From NCBI GenBank assembly GCA_016401345.1, contig JAEACG010000006.1, positions 62,001 through 126,000 on the forward strand: DNA of 64,000 bases, written 5' to 3'. The notes beneath the pieces are model-generated. The model was not told the origin of the DNA, made no database searches, and worked only from the letters and a program-made list of their open reading frames with translations. Every line of letters starts with the position of its first letter. Position 1 is the first letter of the stretch. Source of the DNA: Fictibacillus nanhaiensis (GTDB lineage: Bacteria; Bacillota; Bacilli; Bacillales; Fictibacillaceae). Below, piece by piece: positions 52,642-62,526 of the stretch. The position numbers and the translations under genes are program-made.

Positions 52642-52848
52642 TTATTTACTTTTTTTGGGCAAACAGCTGGCTAACGATAATAAGAGAATCATCGCTTCCG
52701 ATACCGTAAAGAACAGGATGAGATATTTTTGAGCATCGTCAGCCCAGCTCCCTTTGTTTAATAGTAGTAAACCAATCATCGCTAGCAAGACTATGTTGGC
52801 TTTCCCTAAAAATGAAAATCCTCGTTTTAATGAAAAGGTTTTGTTCAT
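52642..52848 (-). CDS. Small membrane protein (68 aa)
   Basis: ATG at 52848 with AAGGAG upstream. Two hydrophobic segments (FLGKANIVLLAMIGLLLL and YLILFFTVSEAMILLLSLASCL) and basic ends. The family was not recognised. It is downstream of another small membrane gene on the same strand. Confidence 0.55.
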   Translation of the reverse strand: MNKTFSLKRGFSFLGKANIVLLAMIGLLLLNKGSWADDAQKYLILFFTVSEAMILLLSLASCLPKKSK

Positions 52849-52930
52849 GGGCAATTCTCCTTGAGACATCTGGTATTTAAAATTAAGTATGATGTGATGA
52901 AGTGTACAAGACTACTCTTAATCTTTTAAA

Positions 52931-53308
52931 TTATCCATTAAACATAACTAGAAGGATCAACCAGTTGACTAGTAGCAGAAAAAAGAAAAGGAGAGCCAAC
53001 AATTTGTTGATTATAAATGGTATTAAGCTTAGCACGGATTGAACAGCATGGTTCAGACCGTAAAAAGCAAATGTAGTATATTTGTTTATTAGTGAGAGAA
53101 CATCATTTTTGTTTGTAAGAAAACTATTGTTATAGCGTTTAATAGTGACACGTTGTATAAAAATAGAAAAGAACGCGATGATGGCGTTGGATAATAAAAG
53201 AAGCATGATTATAGTTGTGGGAAAAGCTATGTCAATCCCTACAAAAATTAGTGATAAAAGAGAAAGGAATAGAATGGTTAGAAGTATACTGATTAATTTC
53301 GCAGCCAT
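52931..53308 (-). CDS. Hypothetical membrane protein (125 aa)
   Basis: Four predicted helices (ISILLTILFLSLLSLIFVGI, IIMLLLLSNAIIAFFSIFI, FAFYGLNHAVQSVLSLIPFI, LLALLFFFLLLVNWLILLVM). A moderate AAAGG site precedes the ATG. Not recognised. It stands between the beta-mannoside operon and the GH35 operon. Confidence 0.55.
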   Translation of the reverse strand: MAAKLISILLTILFLSLLSLIFVGIDIAFPTTIIMLLLLSNAIIAFFSIFIQRVTIKRYNNSFLTNKNDVLSLINKYTTFAFYGLNHAVQSVLSLIPFIINKLLALLFFFLLLVNWLILLVMFNG

Positions 53309-53501
53309 AAAAAACCTAAACCTTTCTTAATTATGGAATAAATAGATAGTTCAAGAATAGCACAAGGTATTCAGACTTCATAAAAATTACTTTATACACC
53401 TATAAATATTAAATTCATAATTCGCCAATCCTAAACTCCAATATTACTAATAGATCAACGAACTTCATTTATACCACGTCACAATTTTTAGAAAATTATA
53501 T

Positions 53502-53515
53502 TGTAACCGTTTACA
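53502..53515 (+). promoter_or_regulatory. cre-like site before the GH35 operon
   Basis: TGTAACCGTTTACA matches the CcpA consensus at all defined positions. It lies about 215 bp before the GH35 gene. Confidence 0.55.
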
Positions 53516-53539
53516 AGTTGATTTATAATATTTAAAAGT

Positions 53540-53645
53540 GAAACGTTTCTATTGGTAAAATGAGGATTTCTGGTATTGAACAACAATTCAAACGTTTAGA
53601 TTTACCAAAAACCCTATTTTTTTGCACGATATCGAAACGTTTCGA
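53540..53645. promoter_or_regulatory. Clustered GAAACGTTTC palindromes before GH35
   Basis: GAAACGTTTC (53540-53549), CAAACGTTTAG near 53590 and the longer TCGAAACGTTTCGA (53632-53645) resemble LacI/GalR-family operators. No such regulator is encoded nearby on this side of the window. The rest of the ~420-bp gap is AT-rich with no gene. Confidence 0.45.
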
Positions 53646-53730
53646 ATAGCTATACCCACACGCATCAATGATATGATCTTATCCATTTTTACTCCAGTAC
53701 CCCGGTTTTTTCCGGATGAAGAGGTGATTT

Positions 53731-56121
53731 ATGAAGAACATAGCAATAAAAGATGAAAAGGTGATCGTAGACGGTCAGGAGGTCTTCTTGTTCGGAGGTG
53801 AACTTCACTACTTCCGAATTCCGAAGCAAGACTGGCGCGAGCGCATTCAGCAAGTTAAAGAAGCTGGCGCGAACATGATCAGCACGTACGTGCCGTGGAT
53901 TTTTCACGAATATGAGGAAGGTGTTACGGATCTTACCGGAACCTCTCGCCCAGAACGTGATCTACATACGTTTCTGCAGCTCGTAAAAGAAGAGGGAATG
54001 TACTGCTTAGTTCGTCCGGGACCATACGTCATGGCAGAGATCGTGGATCATGGTGTTCCAACGTGGTTCATCGATAACTATCCGGAAGCGGTAGCGAAAA
54101 CGAACGCTGGCGAGATTCATCCAACCCGAGTCGTGAGTTATAGTCATCCAACATTCTTAGAAAAAACAGAGCTTTGGTATGAAAAGGTATGTGCTGTTAT
54201 TAAGCCGTTTCTCGTAACGAACGGCGGTCCGGTTATTCTATTCCAGCTCGATAACGAAGTGGGAATGTTCCACTGGGTAACGAACCAACCTGATTTCAAT
54301 GCATCAACATTACAAGAGTTTGAACAACATCTAAGAACGAAATATACAGAGCAATCGTTTCAAGAAACATTCCGCATTCCGTTTAGCGACATCCAACCGT
54401 TCGCCGAAAACATGACAAAAAAGCCTGAAGCAATCTACGCTCACGCTTTAAGAAATGAATTTGGACTCTTTTTAAGACAGCATTACAAGCGTTTCATTGA
54501 GCATCTGAAACAGTCAGCAGAAGATAAAGGCATCGACGTTCCGTTCGTCGTGAACATTCATGGTTTTCATGGAATCGATATCTTAAAGCGCGGAACGATG
54601 TATCCGATCGGCATTTCGCAGCTGCTCGAGACCGCTAAGATCGAGAACACGCTCATGGCGGGTGATTATTATATCGGCAACATCGAGTATGACAGCTATG
54701 TGGACATCGTTTTAGCGAACGCCTTTACAAAAGCAATTCAGTGGAAAGAGCAGCCGCTTTTCTCAGCTGAGTTCCAAGGCGGAAGCATTCATGATAAACC
54801 GAAGCTTCAACCGACAACGTTTGATCTGACGACGCGGTTATGTATCGCGGACGGAATGAACGGTGTGAACTATTACATGTTTGGTGCAGGCGAGAACTAT
54901 GAAAATATCGGCTTGTTCGGTAGACGTCACGATTGGCAGGCACCACTTACTAAGTCGGGTCAGAAGAATCCGCACTATCCGGTGATTCAGCATATCGGAA
55001 AGATGCTTCAGACATTTGAGAGCTCTCTTCTGCAAACGAAGCCAGTCGTTGATACGCATCTTGGTTTTTATCCGGATTATTACATGACAGAGTTTCATGA
55101 TGAGCATACGAAACACATGGTCGACCAGATTCAGCGTGATCGTGAAACCTTTATGGCGAACGGCATCGCAAAGGCACTTCGCGTGAACAACATCATCTAT
55201 GATGCGATCAACGTGCAGGATGATGACGAGATCGATCCAAACAAAATTCATTCTCTTTGGATGTTTACCACAGAGTGGATGGATGAAAACATTCAGCAAA
55301 AACTCGTCATGTATCTAGAGAACGGTGGAAAGCTTATCCTGTTCCCGACGATCCCGACAAAAACGCTGAAAAATGTACCATGTACGATTCTGAAAGATTA
55401 CATCAACGTATCGGTAATAGAAACAAAGCACCGCGTGTTCGGTCAGATTGATCAGGCGGATAACGTGTTGATCGACCGAGCTGAAATCTATGAAACAACA
55501 GATGGCGCGTTCGCGCATATCGAGGACAAGCCTAACGAAGTGATCGCTTTTGAAAAGCAGCTTGGCAAAGGTCATCTCTATATGTTTGGAATCGGCATGG
55601 ATCACGGCTTTCATTATCAAAACGACATCATCGTCGATCTTGCCAAACGAGCAGAGATCAAGAGTCGTTTCACACTAGAAGAAGAGCTTGATATTACCGT
55701 TCGATCTTCACCAGAAAAAGGAGACTTCTTCTTTCTTCAAAACTTTGATGAATTTAAGAAGACAACGACGATTACGTACGACGGAGCAACCCTTTTCGGT
55801 GGAAAAGAAATTTCGATTCCAATGCGAAGTGGGCTCATGCTGCCGGTCAATGTACCGTTACATGAAGACCTGTTCATCGAATACGGAACGGGTGAAATCT
55901 ATGAAACGGTACAGCACCAAGACGAGATCTCACTCACAATAAAAATGGTTCAAAAAGAAGAAGGATTCGTCTTCCGTTCCACCTCCTGGAAACCTGTAGA
56001 CACCAAAGAGGTTTCAATAGAGGAAGTCCAAGAGCACACATACAAAGTGCTGATTTCAACAACAGAAGACACAGCACCCATCCGGTTTCAACCAGCGTTC
56101 GCAAACGCTATTCAACCATAA
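53731..56121 (+). CDS. GH35 beta-galactosidase
   Basis: The 796-residue enzyme has the GH35 layout. The start (VFLFGGELHYFRIP) is followed by the catalytic barrel with acid/base Glu176 (QLDNEVGMF) and nucleophile Glu347 (LFSAEFQGGS). C-terminal beta domains complete it. The family removes terminal beta-galactose (some beta-glucosamine) from oligosaccharides. It has no signal peptide, so it works inside the cell on sugars imported by the adjacent transporter. GAAGAGGTG precedes the ATG. It heads a likely operon with the SBP and permease genes. Confidence 0.9.
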   Translation: MKNIAIKDEKVIVDGQEVFLFGGELHYFRIPKQDWRERIQQVKEAGANMISTYVPWIFHEYEEGVTDLTGTSRPERDLHTFLQLVKEEGMYCLVRPGPYVMAEIVDHGVPTWFIDNYPEAVAKTNAGEIHPTRVVSYSHPTFLEKTELWYEKVCAVIKPFLVTNGGPVILFQLDNEVGMFHWVTNQPDFNASTLQEFEQHLRTKYTEQSFQETFRIPFSDIQPFAENMTKKPEAIYAHALRNEFGLFLRQHYKRFIEHLKQSAEDKGIDVPFVVNIHGFHGIDILKRGTMYPIGISQLLETAKIENTLMAGDYYIGNIEYDSYVDIVLANAFTKAIQWKEQPLFSAEFQGGSIHDKPKLQPTTFDLTTRLCIADGMNGVNYYMFGAGENYENIGLFGRRHDWQAPLTKSGQKNPHYPVIQHIGKMLQTFESSLLQTKPVVDTHLGFYPDYYMTEFHDEHTKHMVDQIQRDRETFMANGIAKALRVNNIIYDAINVQDDDEIDPNKIHSLWMFTTEWMDENIQQKLVMYLENGGKLILFPTIPTKTLKNVPCTILKDYINVSVIETKHRVFGQIDQADNVLIDRAEIYETTDGAFAHIEDKPNEVIAFEKQLGKGHLYMFGIGMDHGFHYQNDIIVDLAKRAEIKSRFTLEEELDITVRSSPEKGDFFFLQNFDEFKKTTTITYDGATLFGGKEISIPMRSGLMLPVNVPLHEDLFIEYGTGEIYETVQHQDEISLTIKMVQKEEGFVFRSTSWKPVDTKEVSIEEVQEHTYKVLISTTEDTAPIRFQPAFANAIQP

Positions 56122-56186
56122 GTACCAACAAGGCTATTTCTACCTGTTGCACCTGAAGTATTTGGACTTTTATCATCTCCGAATAA

Positions 56187-56315
56187 GTTGATTGGAGTGC
56201 AGGGTGCGAGACTCCTGGGGGATCAGCGGGACAGGTGAGACACCTAAGGGCACAAGGTGCCGAGGTGACTCACCGCACGCCCCCCGGAAAGCGAGCACCT
56301 GAAACGGAAATCAAC
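56187..56315. repeat. GC-rich inverted-repeat-bounded element, copy 3 (reverse of copy 1)
   Basis: Starts GTTGATTGGAGTGC and ends GGAAATCAAC, and is the reverse complement of copy 1 with about nine-tenths identity by eye. The inner hairpin GGTGAGACACCT / AGGTGACTCACC is kept, with only its loop differing. It lies between GH35 and the SBP gene. Confidence 0.85.
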
Positions 56316-56374
56316 ACTTTCAAAAGCAACAGAGCAAAATAGCCCAAAAAAATTAAATCGGGAGTTGATAGGTA

Positions 56375-57739
56375 ATGAAGAAAGTATTATCACTATTCAT
56401 GATCATCGCACTGCTATTTTCAGTAGCAGCTTGTAGCTCAGATGACAAAGCAAGCTCTGACGACAAGAAAGAAAACGTAACCATCTCGTATGCAAGCTGG
56501 TCACTTGGTACTGAAAAAGAACAAAATCTTGAGCGCCTTATGATCCAAGCGTTCGAAAAAAAGCATCCGAACATCAAGGTTAAGATCGACGAGTCGATTA
56601 ACCCGACAGACTGGAACGGAACACTAGCTGCTGCAGCAAGTGCGGGCAAGATGCCAGACGTTTTCGCTCTACCACAGATTCCATCATCACTATCTAACGA
56701 TTGGTTGATGGACATCACGAAAATGACGGAAAAAGATAAAGATTTTGCTAACATTCCAGAAGCAGTTCGCGAATCAGCGACTTACAACGATAAAGTGTAT
56801 GCGGTTCCATTCGCACAGCATTTCTTAGGCTACTTAGTAAACAAAGATCTATTTAACGAAGCGAACCTCGATTACCCTGAGTTTGGTTTTTCACTAGAAG
56901 AGTACTCGAAATCCATTAAAGAAGTAACGAACATCAACAAAGGTGTAGCTGGAACGAACCACGCGTTCTCCGTAACAGACTGGTATCCGGCAGCAGCTAA
57001 CCCAGACATGGGCTGGTATACGGTTAAAGACGGACAGTATTCTCTTGATTCAAAAGAGTTTATCGCAGGAGCGAATCTTGCAAAAGAAATTACAACGAAC
57101 AACTACGCGTACGAGTCACTTCCAGATGACTTGAAAGCGAACTTTAAAGGGGAAAATCCAGAAGAAGTATGGATGAACGGACAAGTTGCTGTAAAATGGG
57201 ACGGCACTTGGGGAGTTCCTGCTCTTGTTGAAAAAGGAACGTTTGACTTTGACTTCATCGGACTTCCTGGTGGAAGAACGGGTGTAACGAACGACTTTGT
57301 TGGAATCTCTAAAACGAGTAAGCACGCTGAAGAAGCATTCCTTTTCTCTAAGTGGATGTCATTCGGTAAAGAAGGTTTCATGAAGCGTATGGAAATCGCT
57401 GAAAAAGAAGGGAAAGCTCTGAACACACTACCAGTTAACGCAGATCCAGAAATTTTAGAAGAGTACTTCGCGATCAATGAAGTGCCTGGAATTAAGACAG
57501 CTTATGACAACTTAGACAACGCAGTCGTTGAGCCGGTTAAAACCGTACCTGGCTATGTAGATGCACGTTGGGAAGCACCAACAGGCGTGAAGGTTGGAGA
57601 AGAAGCGAACGCGAAAGTGGCTGTCATTTTAGATAACGTGATCAAAGGAAACCTGAAGATCGAAGACTACGCAAAACAGCTTGATCAGTTAGCAGACCAA
57701 AAGAGCAAAGAAGCTAGTGAGGCTTTAAAAGATAAATAG
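56375..57739 (+). CDS. ABC sugar-binding lipoprotein (GH35 cluster)
   Basis: 454 residues with a signal peptide ending in lipobox VAAC. It is a family-1 binding protein (VTISYASWSLGTEKEQNLERLMIQAFEKKHPNIKVK; MPDVFALPQIPSS; AVPFAQHFLGYLVNKDLF). It would deliver galactosides to the permease pair. The ribosome binding site is modest (GGGAG some distance before the ATG). This operon has two binding proteins, this one and the next fusion protein. Confidence 0.88.
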   Translation: MKKVLSLFMIIALLFSVAACSSDDKASSDDKKENVTISYASWSLGTEKEQNLERLMIQAFEKKHPNIKVKIDESINPTDWNGTLAAAASAGKMPDVFALPQIPSSLSNDWLMDITKMTEKDKDFANIPEAVRESATYNDKVYAVPFAQHFLGYLVNKDLFNEANLDYPEFGFSLEEYSKSIKEVTNINKGVAGTNHAFSVTDWYPAAANPDMGWYTVKDGQYSLDSKEFIAGANLAKEITTNNYAYESLPDDLKANFKGENPEEVWMNGQVAVKWDGTWGVPALVEKGTFDFDFIGLPGGRTGVTNDFVGISKTSKHAEEAFLFSKWMSFGKEGFMKRMEIAEKEGKALNTLPVNADPEILEEYFAINEVPGIKTAYDNLDNAVVEPVKTVPGYVDARWEAPTGVKVGEEANAKVAVILDNVIKGNLKIEDYAKQLDQLADQKSKEASEALKDK

Positions 57740-57770
57740 AAAGCCTGAAGTTTAAGGGGAGGTTGATAGT

Positions 57771-60731
57771 ATGAAGTTTAAAAGATTTCTTTGGTTAGGT
57801 TTAGCGCTGTGTCTCATTATTCCACAACCATATGCATCTGCTGAAGGCAACAGTCAGGATAATAAGCCTGCCGAACAAGTCGTGGAGGAAAACTATCATA
57901 CCGTCCTTAACAGTTGGGAGAAGAAAGGGACAGGGGACGCTTCAGAGTTTGAAGCGTCTGTCTCTCCTTCTGATTTTAAGATCAAAGACAAGAAGAATTT
58001 ATTGTCAGAATCAGAGAGTAAGGGCTATAACGATCGTGTTTTCTATTGGCATAACCGTGAGTCCGTTTCTTATGAAGTGAATGTGGAGGAAGCGGGACTT
58101 TATGAGCTAGCGTTTGATTATTATCCACTGAGCAACGAGGTTGTTCCAATAGAGGGCGCCATTCAGGTAAACGGTAACTATCCTTTTTATGAAAGCCGCA
58201 GAATCGTGTTTCCGGCCGACTGGAAAAACGAGAAAAATACCTTCGAGAAAGATCGGTTTAATAACGACATGATTCCGAAGCAAAAGCGGATCGAGCGTTG
58301 GAACACGTTAACAGCGGAAGATGCGAGTCAGCTTCAATCTGAGCCGCTTCGTTACGAACTGAAAAAAGGAAAAAATACGATCCAGCTTACGAACCTTTCA
58401 GGTGAGATGCTGCTAGGCAAAGCATACGTTAAATCACCTAGCGATCTACCAAGCTATAAAGAATACGTAAAAAAACATGAAAACGCAAAAGTGGCGGACA
58501 CGTTGATCACACGTGAAGCTGAGAAGGACTATGAAAAAAACAGCTCGTACATACGTCCTTTTGCAGCAGATGATTCATCAGCGGTACCGAGCTCTCCAAA
58601 GAACCTTCTATTAAACACACTAGGTTCTGAATCGTGGAAAGACTCCGGCCAGACGGTGAACTGGAACGTCAACGTGAAAAAAGATGGTTTTTACAAGCTA
58701 ACATTTAAAGTACTGCAGAACAAAGAGACGGGTGGTCCGGTTTTCCGAAAACTGTTGATCGACGGCAAAGTTCCGTTTCAAGAAGCTTCACCCGTTACGT
58801 TTCCATTCAATAAAAACTGGGATAACGTCACGTTAGAAAATAAAGAAGGTAAAGCGTATCTGTTTTATTTATCAAAAGGTAAGCATCAGATCGGTCTAGA
58901 AGCGGATGCCGCACCTGTTGAGCCCGTTCTTCATACGACGAACAAAGTGATGCGCGAGATGGAAGAGCTGACGCTTGAAATCCGAAAGCTTACAGGAAAT
59001 CAGACAGATACATCTCGTGGCTGGAAGATCAGCGAGTACATTCCAGGCATCGATAAAAAACTGGCTGGCTGGGCGGATGAGCTAGAGAAAGAACTGAAGT
59101 ACCTCAGAAAACTTGATAACTCAAAAGAAGATTCAAAAGATATGGTCTCGCTTGAGATGGCGGTTCAAAAGCTAAGAGCTCTTAGCAAAAAGCCGAATGA
59201 GATTCCAAGCCGACTCACAGAGCTGTCAGAAGGATCGTCTTCAGCGGCACAGCTGCTCGGAAACATGCTCGTGACTTTGCCGGAACAGCCGTTAACGGTC
59301 GACCGTTTCTACGTGCATGGTGACGAAAAAGAAGTGCCAGATGCAGAAGCCGGTTTTTGGGAAAAGCTGATCGACTCGATTCAACGCTTCTTCTTATCGT
59401 TCTTCTCAGAGAACTACTCGGCGAGTGAAGCGGAAGAAGATACGTTAGAGGTTTGGGTGAACCGGCCGCGTCAATACGTTGAACTTTTACAAAATTTGTC
59501 TGATCAAAACTTCACGCCAGAAACAGGAATTAAAGTAAAGTTCTCAATTATGCCAGAAGAGCAGAAGCTGATTCTTGCAAGTGCTTCAAACAAACAGCCA
59601 GACATTGCGCTTGGTATCTCTTCATGGTTGCCGTACGAGCTATCCATTCGTGGTGCGGCCGTTGATCTGCATCAATTCAATGACTTTGAAAAGTTCAGCA
59701 AGCAGTTCTCACCAGGAGCTTTTCTGCCGCTTATGATCGGTGATTCGGTCTATGCGATGCCAGAGACACAAGATTTCTTTGTGCAGTTTTACCGAAAAGA
59801 TATCCTGCAAGCACTAGGTCTTCCGGTTCCAGATACGTGGGATGACGTGAAGAGCATCTTGCCAGAGCTTCAGCGTTTTGGGATGAACTATTATACGCAC
59901 ATCGCTGGTGCAACAGGGTTTAAGCCGTTCCAAGCAACCGCTCCATTCGTGTATCAGTTTGACGGAGATCTGTACGGAAAAGATGGGATGAAGACGGCGA
60001 TCGGAACAGAAGAATCGCTAAAAGGCATTCAGTTCATGGCAGAGCTGAACACGATCTACAGCATGCCGTTACAAGTACCAAACTTTTATAACCATTTCCG
60101 ATATTCAACACTTCCTATCGGAACAGCAAACTTTACGACATATACACAACTTACAGCAGCGGCTCCAGAGATCGCAGGATGGTGGGATATTGCACCGCAT
60201 CCTGGTGTGAAGAAAGAAGACGGAACAGTGGAACGCTGGGCTACTGGTTCAGGTCAGTCCGCGATGATCTTTAAAGGGACGAAGAGCAAGGAAGATTCGT
60301 GGGAGCTTTTAAAATGGTGGCTGTCAGAAGATACGCAGACCGAGTTCGCGACTAATCTTCAGATGCTGTACGGACCAGAGTACATGTGGAACACTTCTAA
60401 CCTAGAGGCGTTTAAGAGTCTTCCGTGGCCAGAACAGCATAAGAAAACGATTTTAAAGCAATGGGAGTACCTGTACGAAGTACCGAAGAATCCAGGTTCG
60501 TACATGATCGAGCGTGAGCTTTCGAACATCTGGAACCGCATCGTGTTCGACGGTGTAAACCCGAGATCGGCAGTTGACGATTCCGTTGTTGCGATCGACC
60601 GGGAGATCAAGCGAAAGATGGAAGAGTTCGGATATGTGAAAGACGGCAAGATGGTCAAGCCGTATCCGATTCCTACCATAGAACAAGTGAAAAGTTGGGC
60701 AGGCGATGAGAATGAAAAAGAAACCAAATAA
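57771..60731 (+). CDS. Fusion protein: two CBM-like domains plus ABC solute-binding domain
   Basis: The 986-residue protein has a signal peptide of the type I class (no lipobox, cleavage probably after ASA). Two beta-sandwich units resembling family-6-type carbohydrate modules follow: residues ~90-215 ([21 protein letters not shown]) and ~270-400 ([19 protein letters not shown]). A helical linker (~400-530) leads to a complete extracellular solute-binding domain (~545-960; [56 protein letters not shown]). No membrane anchor is obvious. GGGGAGG precedes the ATG. Its 3' end overlaps the permease gene by 26 bp. Confidence 0.8.
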   Translation: MKFKRFLWLGLALCLIIPQPYASAEGNSQDNKPAEQVVEENYHTVLNSWEKKGTGDASEFEASVSPSDFKIKDKKNLLSESESKGYNDRVFYWHNRESVSYEVNVEEAGLYELAFDYYPLSNEVVPIEGAIQVNGNYPFYESRRIVFPADWKNEKNTFEKDRFNNDMIPKQKRIERWNTLTAEDASQLQSEPLRYELKKGKNTIQLTNLSGEMLLGKAYVKSPSDLPSYKEYVKKHENAKVADTLITREAEKDYEKNSSYIRPFAADDSSAVPSSPKNLLLNTLGSESWKDSGQTVNWNVNVKKDGFYKLTFKVLQNKETGGPVFRKLLIDGKVPFQEASPVTFPFNKNWDNVTLENKEGKAYLFYLSKGKHQIGLEADAAPVEPVLHTTNKVMREMEELTLEIRKLTGNQTDTSRGWKISEYIPGIDKKLAGWADELEKELKYLRKLDNSKEDSKDMVSLEMAVQKLRALSKKPNEIPSRLTELSEGSSSAAQLLGNMLVTLPEQPLTVDRFYVHGDEKEVPDAEAGFWEKLIDSIQRFFLSFFSENYSASEAEEDTLEVWVNRPRQYVELLQNLSDQNFTPETGIKVKFSIMPEEQKLILASASNKQPDIALGISSWLPYELSIRGAAVDLHQFNDFEKFSKQFSPGAFLPLMIGDSVYAMPETQDFFVQFYRKDILQALGLPVPDTWDDVKSILPELQRFGMNYYTHIAGATGFKPFQATAPFVYQFDGDLYGKDGMKTAIGTEESLKGIQFMAELNTIYSMPLQVPNFYNHFRYSTLPIGTANFTTYTQLTAAAPEIAGWWDIAPHPGVKKEDGTVERWATGSGQSAMIFKGTKSKEDSWELLKWWLSEDTQTEFATNLQMLYGPEYMWNTSNLEAFKSLPWPEQHKKTILKQWEYLYEVPKNPGSYMIERELSNIWNRIVFDGVNPRSAVDDSVVAIDREIKRKMEEFGYVKDGKMVKPYPIPTIEQVKSWAGDENEKETK

Positions 60732-61608
60732 ACGAGATTATTCACCGTGGATGTTCCTTGCTCCGTATATCATCTTTTTTACAACGTTTATCATCATACC
60801 TGTTGCAGCGGCAATCCTATTGTCATTCACGTATTTTAACGCGATCGAGACACCATCGTTCATCGGGTTGAGCAACTATGTCGGTCTGATCACACAGGAT
60901 GAAGTGTTCATGCAGAAGATCCTGCCGAACACGTTAACGTTCGCACTGATCGTGGGCCCTGGCGGGTATATCTTATCGTTCATACTCGCTTGGGCGCTCG
61001 CTCAAGTGCCAAAGCGCATGCGAACAGTACTTGCGCTGGTCATCTACTCTCCATCCATGACAGCAGGTGTTGCGATGGCCGTTGTTTGGACGATCATCTT
61101 CTCTGGAGATGAAACCGGTTATCTTAACAGCTTGCTTCTAACGATGGGTGTTTTGTTAGAGCCGATCCAATGGTTGCAGTCACCTGAGTATTTGATGAAA
61201 ATTATGATCTTTGTAACGCTTTGGGGCTCTATGGGTGTCGGATTCCTTGCGATGTTATCAGGTGTTCTAAACATTAACACTGAGATCTATGAAGCAGGAT
61301 ACATCGACGGCATCAACAACCGTTTTCAAGAGATCATCTATATCACGATTCCGTCCATGAAGCCGCAGATGTTGTTCGGCGCGGTCATGGCAGTCGTTGG
61401 TACATTTCAAGCTGGTGCGATCGGGGTAGCGCTATCGGGTGCCAATCCGACACCGCAATATGCGGGTCAGCTAATGGTCAACCACTTAGAAGATTATGGA
61501 TTTATCCGTTATGAGATGGGTTACGCAGCAGCGATCTCGGTCGTGCTGCTCATCGTTGTATATCTGTTCTCGAAAGTAGCCTGGAGGCTGTTTGGAGAGA
61601 AAGACTAG
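60706..61608 (+). CDS. ABC sugar permease, MalF-type (GH35 cluster)
   Basis: 300 residues with six helices and the EAA loop [28 protein letters not shown]. It overlaps the end of the fusion-protein gene and lacks a strong ribosome binding site, so translation is probably coupled. It pairs with the next permease. No ATPase gene is in the operon. Confidence 0.9.
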   Translation: MRMKKKPNKRDYSPWMFLAPYIIFFTTFIIIPVAAAILLSFTYFNAIETPSFIGLSNYVGLITQDEVFMQKILPNTLTFALIVGPGGYILSFILAWALAQVPKRMRTVLALVIYSPSMTAGVAMAVVWTIIFSGDETGYLNSLLLTMGVLLEPIQWLQSPEYLMKIMIFVTLWGSMGVGFLAMLSGVLNINTEIYEAGYIDGINNRFQEIIYITIPSMKPQMLFGAVMAVVGTFQAGAIGVALSGANPTPQYAGQLMVNHLEDYGFIRYEMGYAAAISVVLLIVVYLFSKVAWRLFGEKD

Positions 61609-61627
61609 CGAAAAAGGAGTGATCAAC

Positions 61628-62506
61628 ATGTCAGCCTTTCAAGGGACAAGAATGAACCCGTCAAAGTTTCATAAAAGTCAGCTGAAATTTCTTGCGTTTT
61701 TAATACCACTGGCTGTCTTTATGGCTTTGCCGATCGTCTATATATTCTTTCATGCGTTCAAACCGATCGACGAACTGTTCGCGTATCCACCGCGCTTTTT
61801 TGTAGAAAACCCAACATTGCAGAACTTTGTAGACCTTTTTACAAAGACGAACGATACCGGTGTTCCGATGTCGCGCTTTTTGTTCAACTCTGTTGTGATT
61901 ACGCTGATCGTTGTTGTTCTGACCGTGATTATCAGCACGATGGCAGGCTACGCGCTGTCTAAGAAAAATTTTAGAATGAAAAAAGCGATCTTTGAGATCA
62001 ACACGTTAGCGCTCATGTTCGTACCAGCAGCGGTTATGATTCCGCGCTACCTTTTGATCGACGAACTCGGCTTGATCAATACATTTTTGGTTCACATCCT
62101 GCCGTTACTCGCAATGCCGATCGGTCTGTTTCTCGTCAAACAGTTCATCGATCAGATACCGGATGAACTGCTCGAAGCAGCGAGGCTTGATGGAGCATCT
62201 GATTTTCAGATCTTCGTACGGATCATCATACCGCTCGTCAAACCTGCGATTGCGACCATCGCGATTCTATCGTTCCAGCTTGTTTGGAACAGCGTTGAGA
62301 GTTCGTCACTCTATGTGAACGACGAAGGACTGAAGACGTTCTCGTTCTACATGTCGACGTTAACTTCAACGGTTGAAGGAAACAACGTAGCAGGACAAGG
62401 ACTCGCAGCAGCTGCTTCCTTAATCATGTTCGTACCAAATCTAATCATCTTTATAATTCTGCAGAGCCAGGTGATGAACACGATGGCCCACTCAGGAATC
62501 AAGTAA
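61628..62506 (+). CDS. ABC sugar permease, MalG-type (GH35 cluster)
   Basis: The ATG at 61628 has AAAGGAG ahead; the in-frame upstream start at 61592 overlaps the previous gene. 292 residues, six helices, and the EAA loop [28 protein letters not shown]. This copy is intact, unlike the MalG-type gene in the beta-mannoside cluster. Confidence 0.9.
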   Translation: MSAFQGTRMNPSKFHKSQLKFLAFLIPLAVFMALPIVYIFFHAFKPIDELFAYPPRFFVENPTLQNFVDLFTKTNDTGVPMSRFLFNSVVITLIVVVLTVIISTMAGYALSKKNFRMKKAIFEINTLALMFVPAAVMIPRYLLIDELGLINTFLVHILPLLAMPIGLFLVKQFIDQIPDELLEAARLDGASDFQIFVRIIIPLVKPAIATIAILSFQLVWNSVESSSLYVNDEGLKTFSFYMSTLTSTVEGNNVAGQGLAAAASLIMFVPNLIIFIILQSQVMNTMAHSGIK

Positions 62507-62526
62507 GAAAGTAGGAGGGGGGAGAA

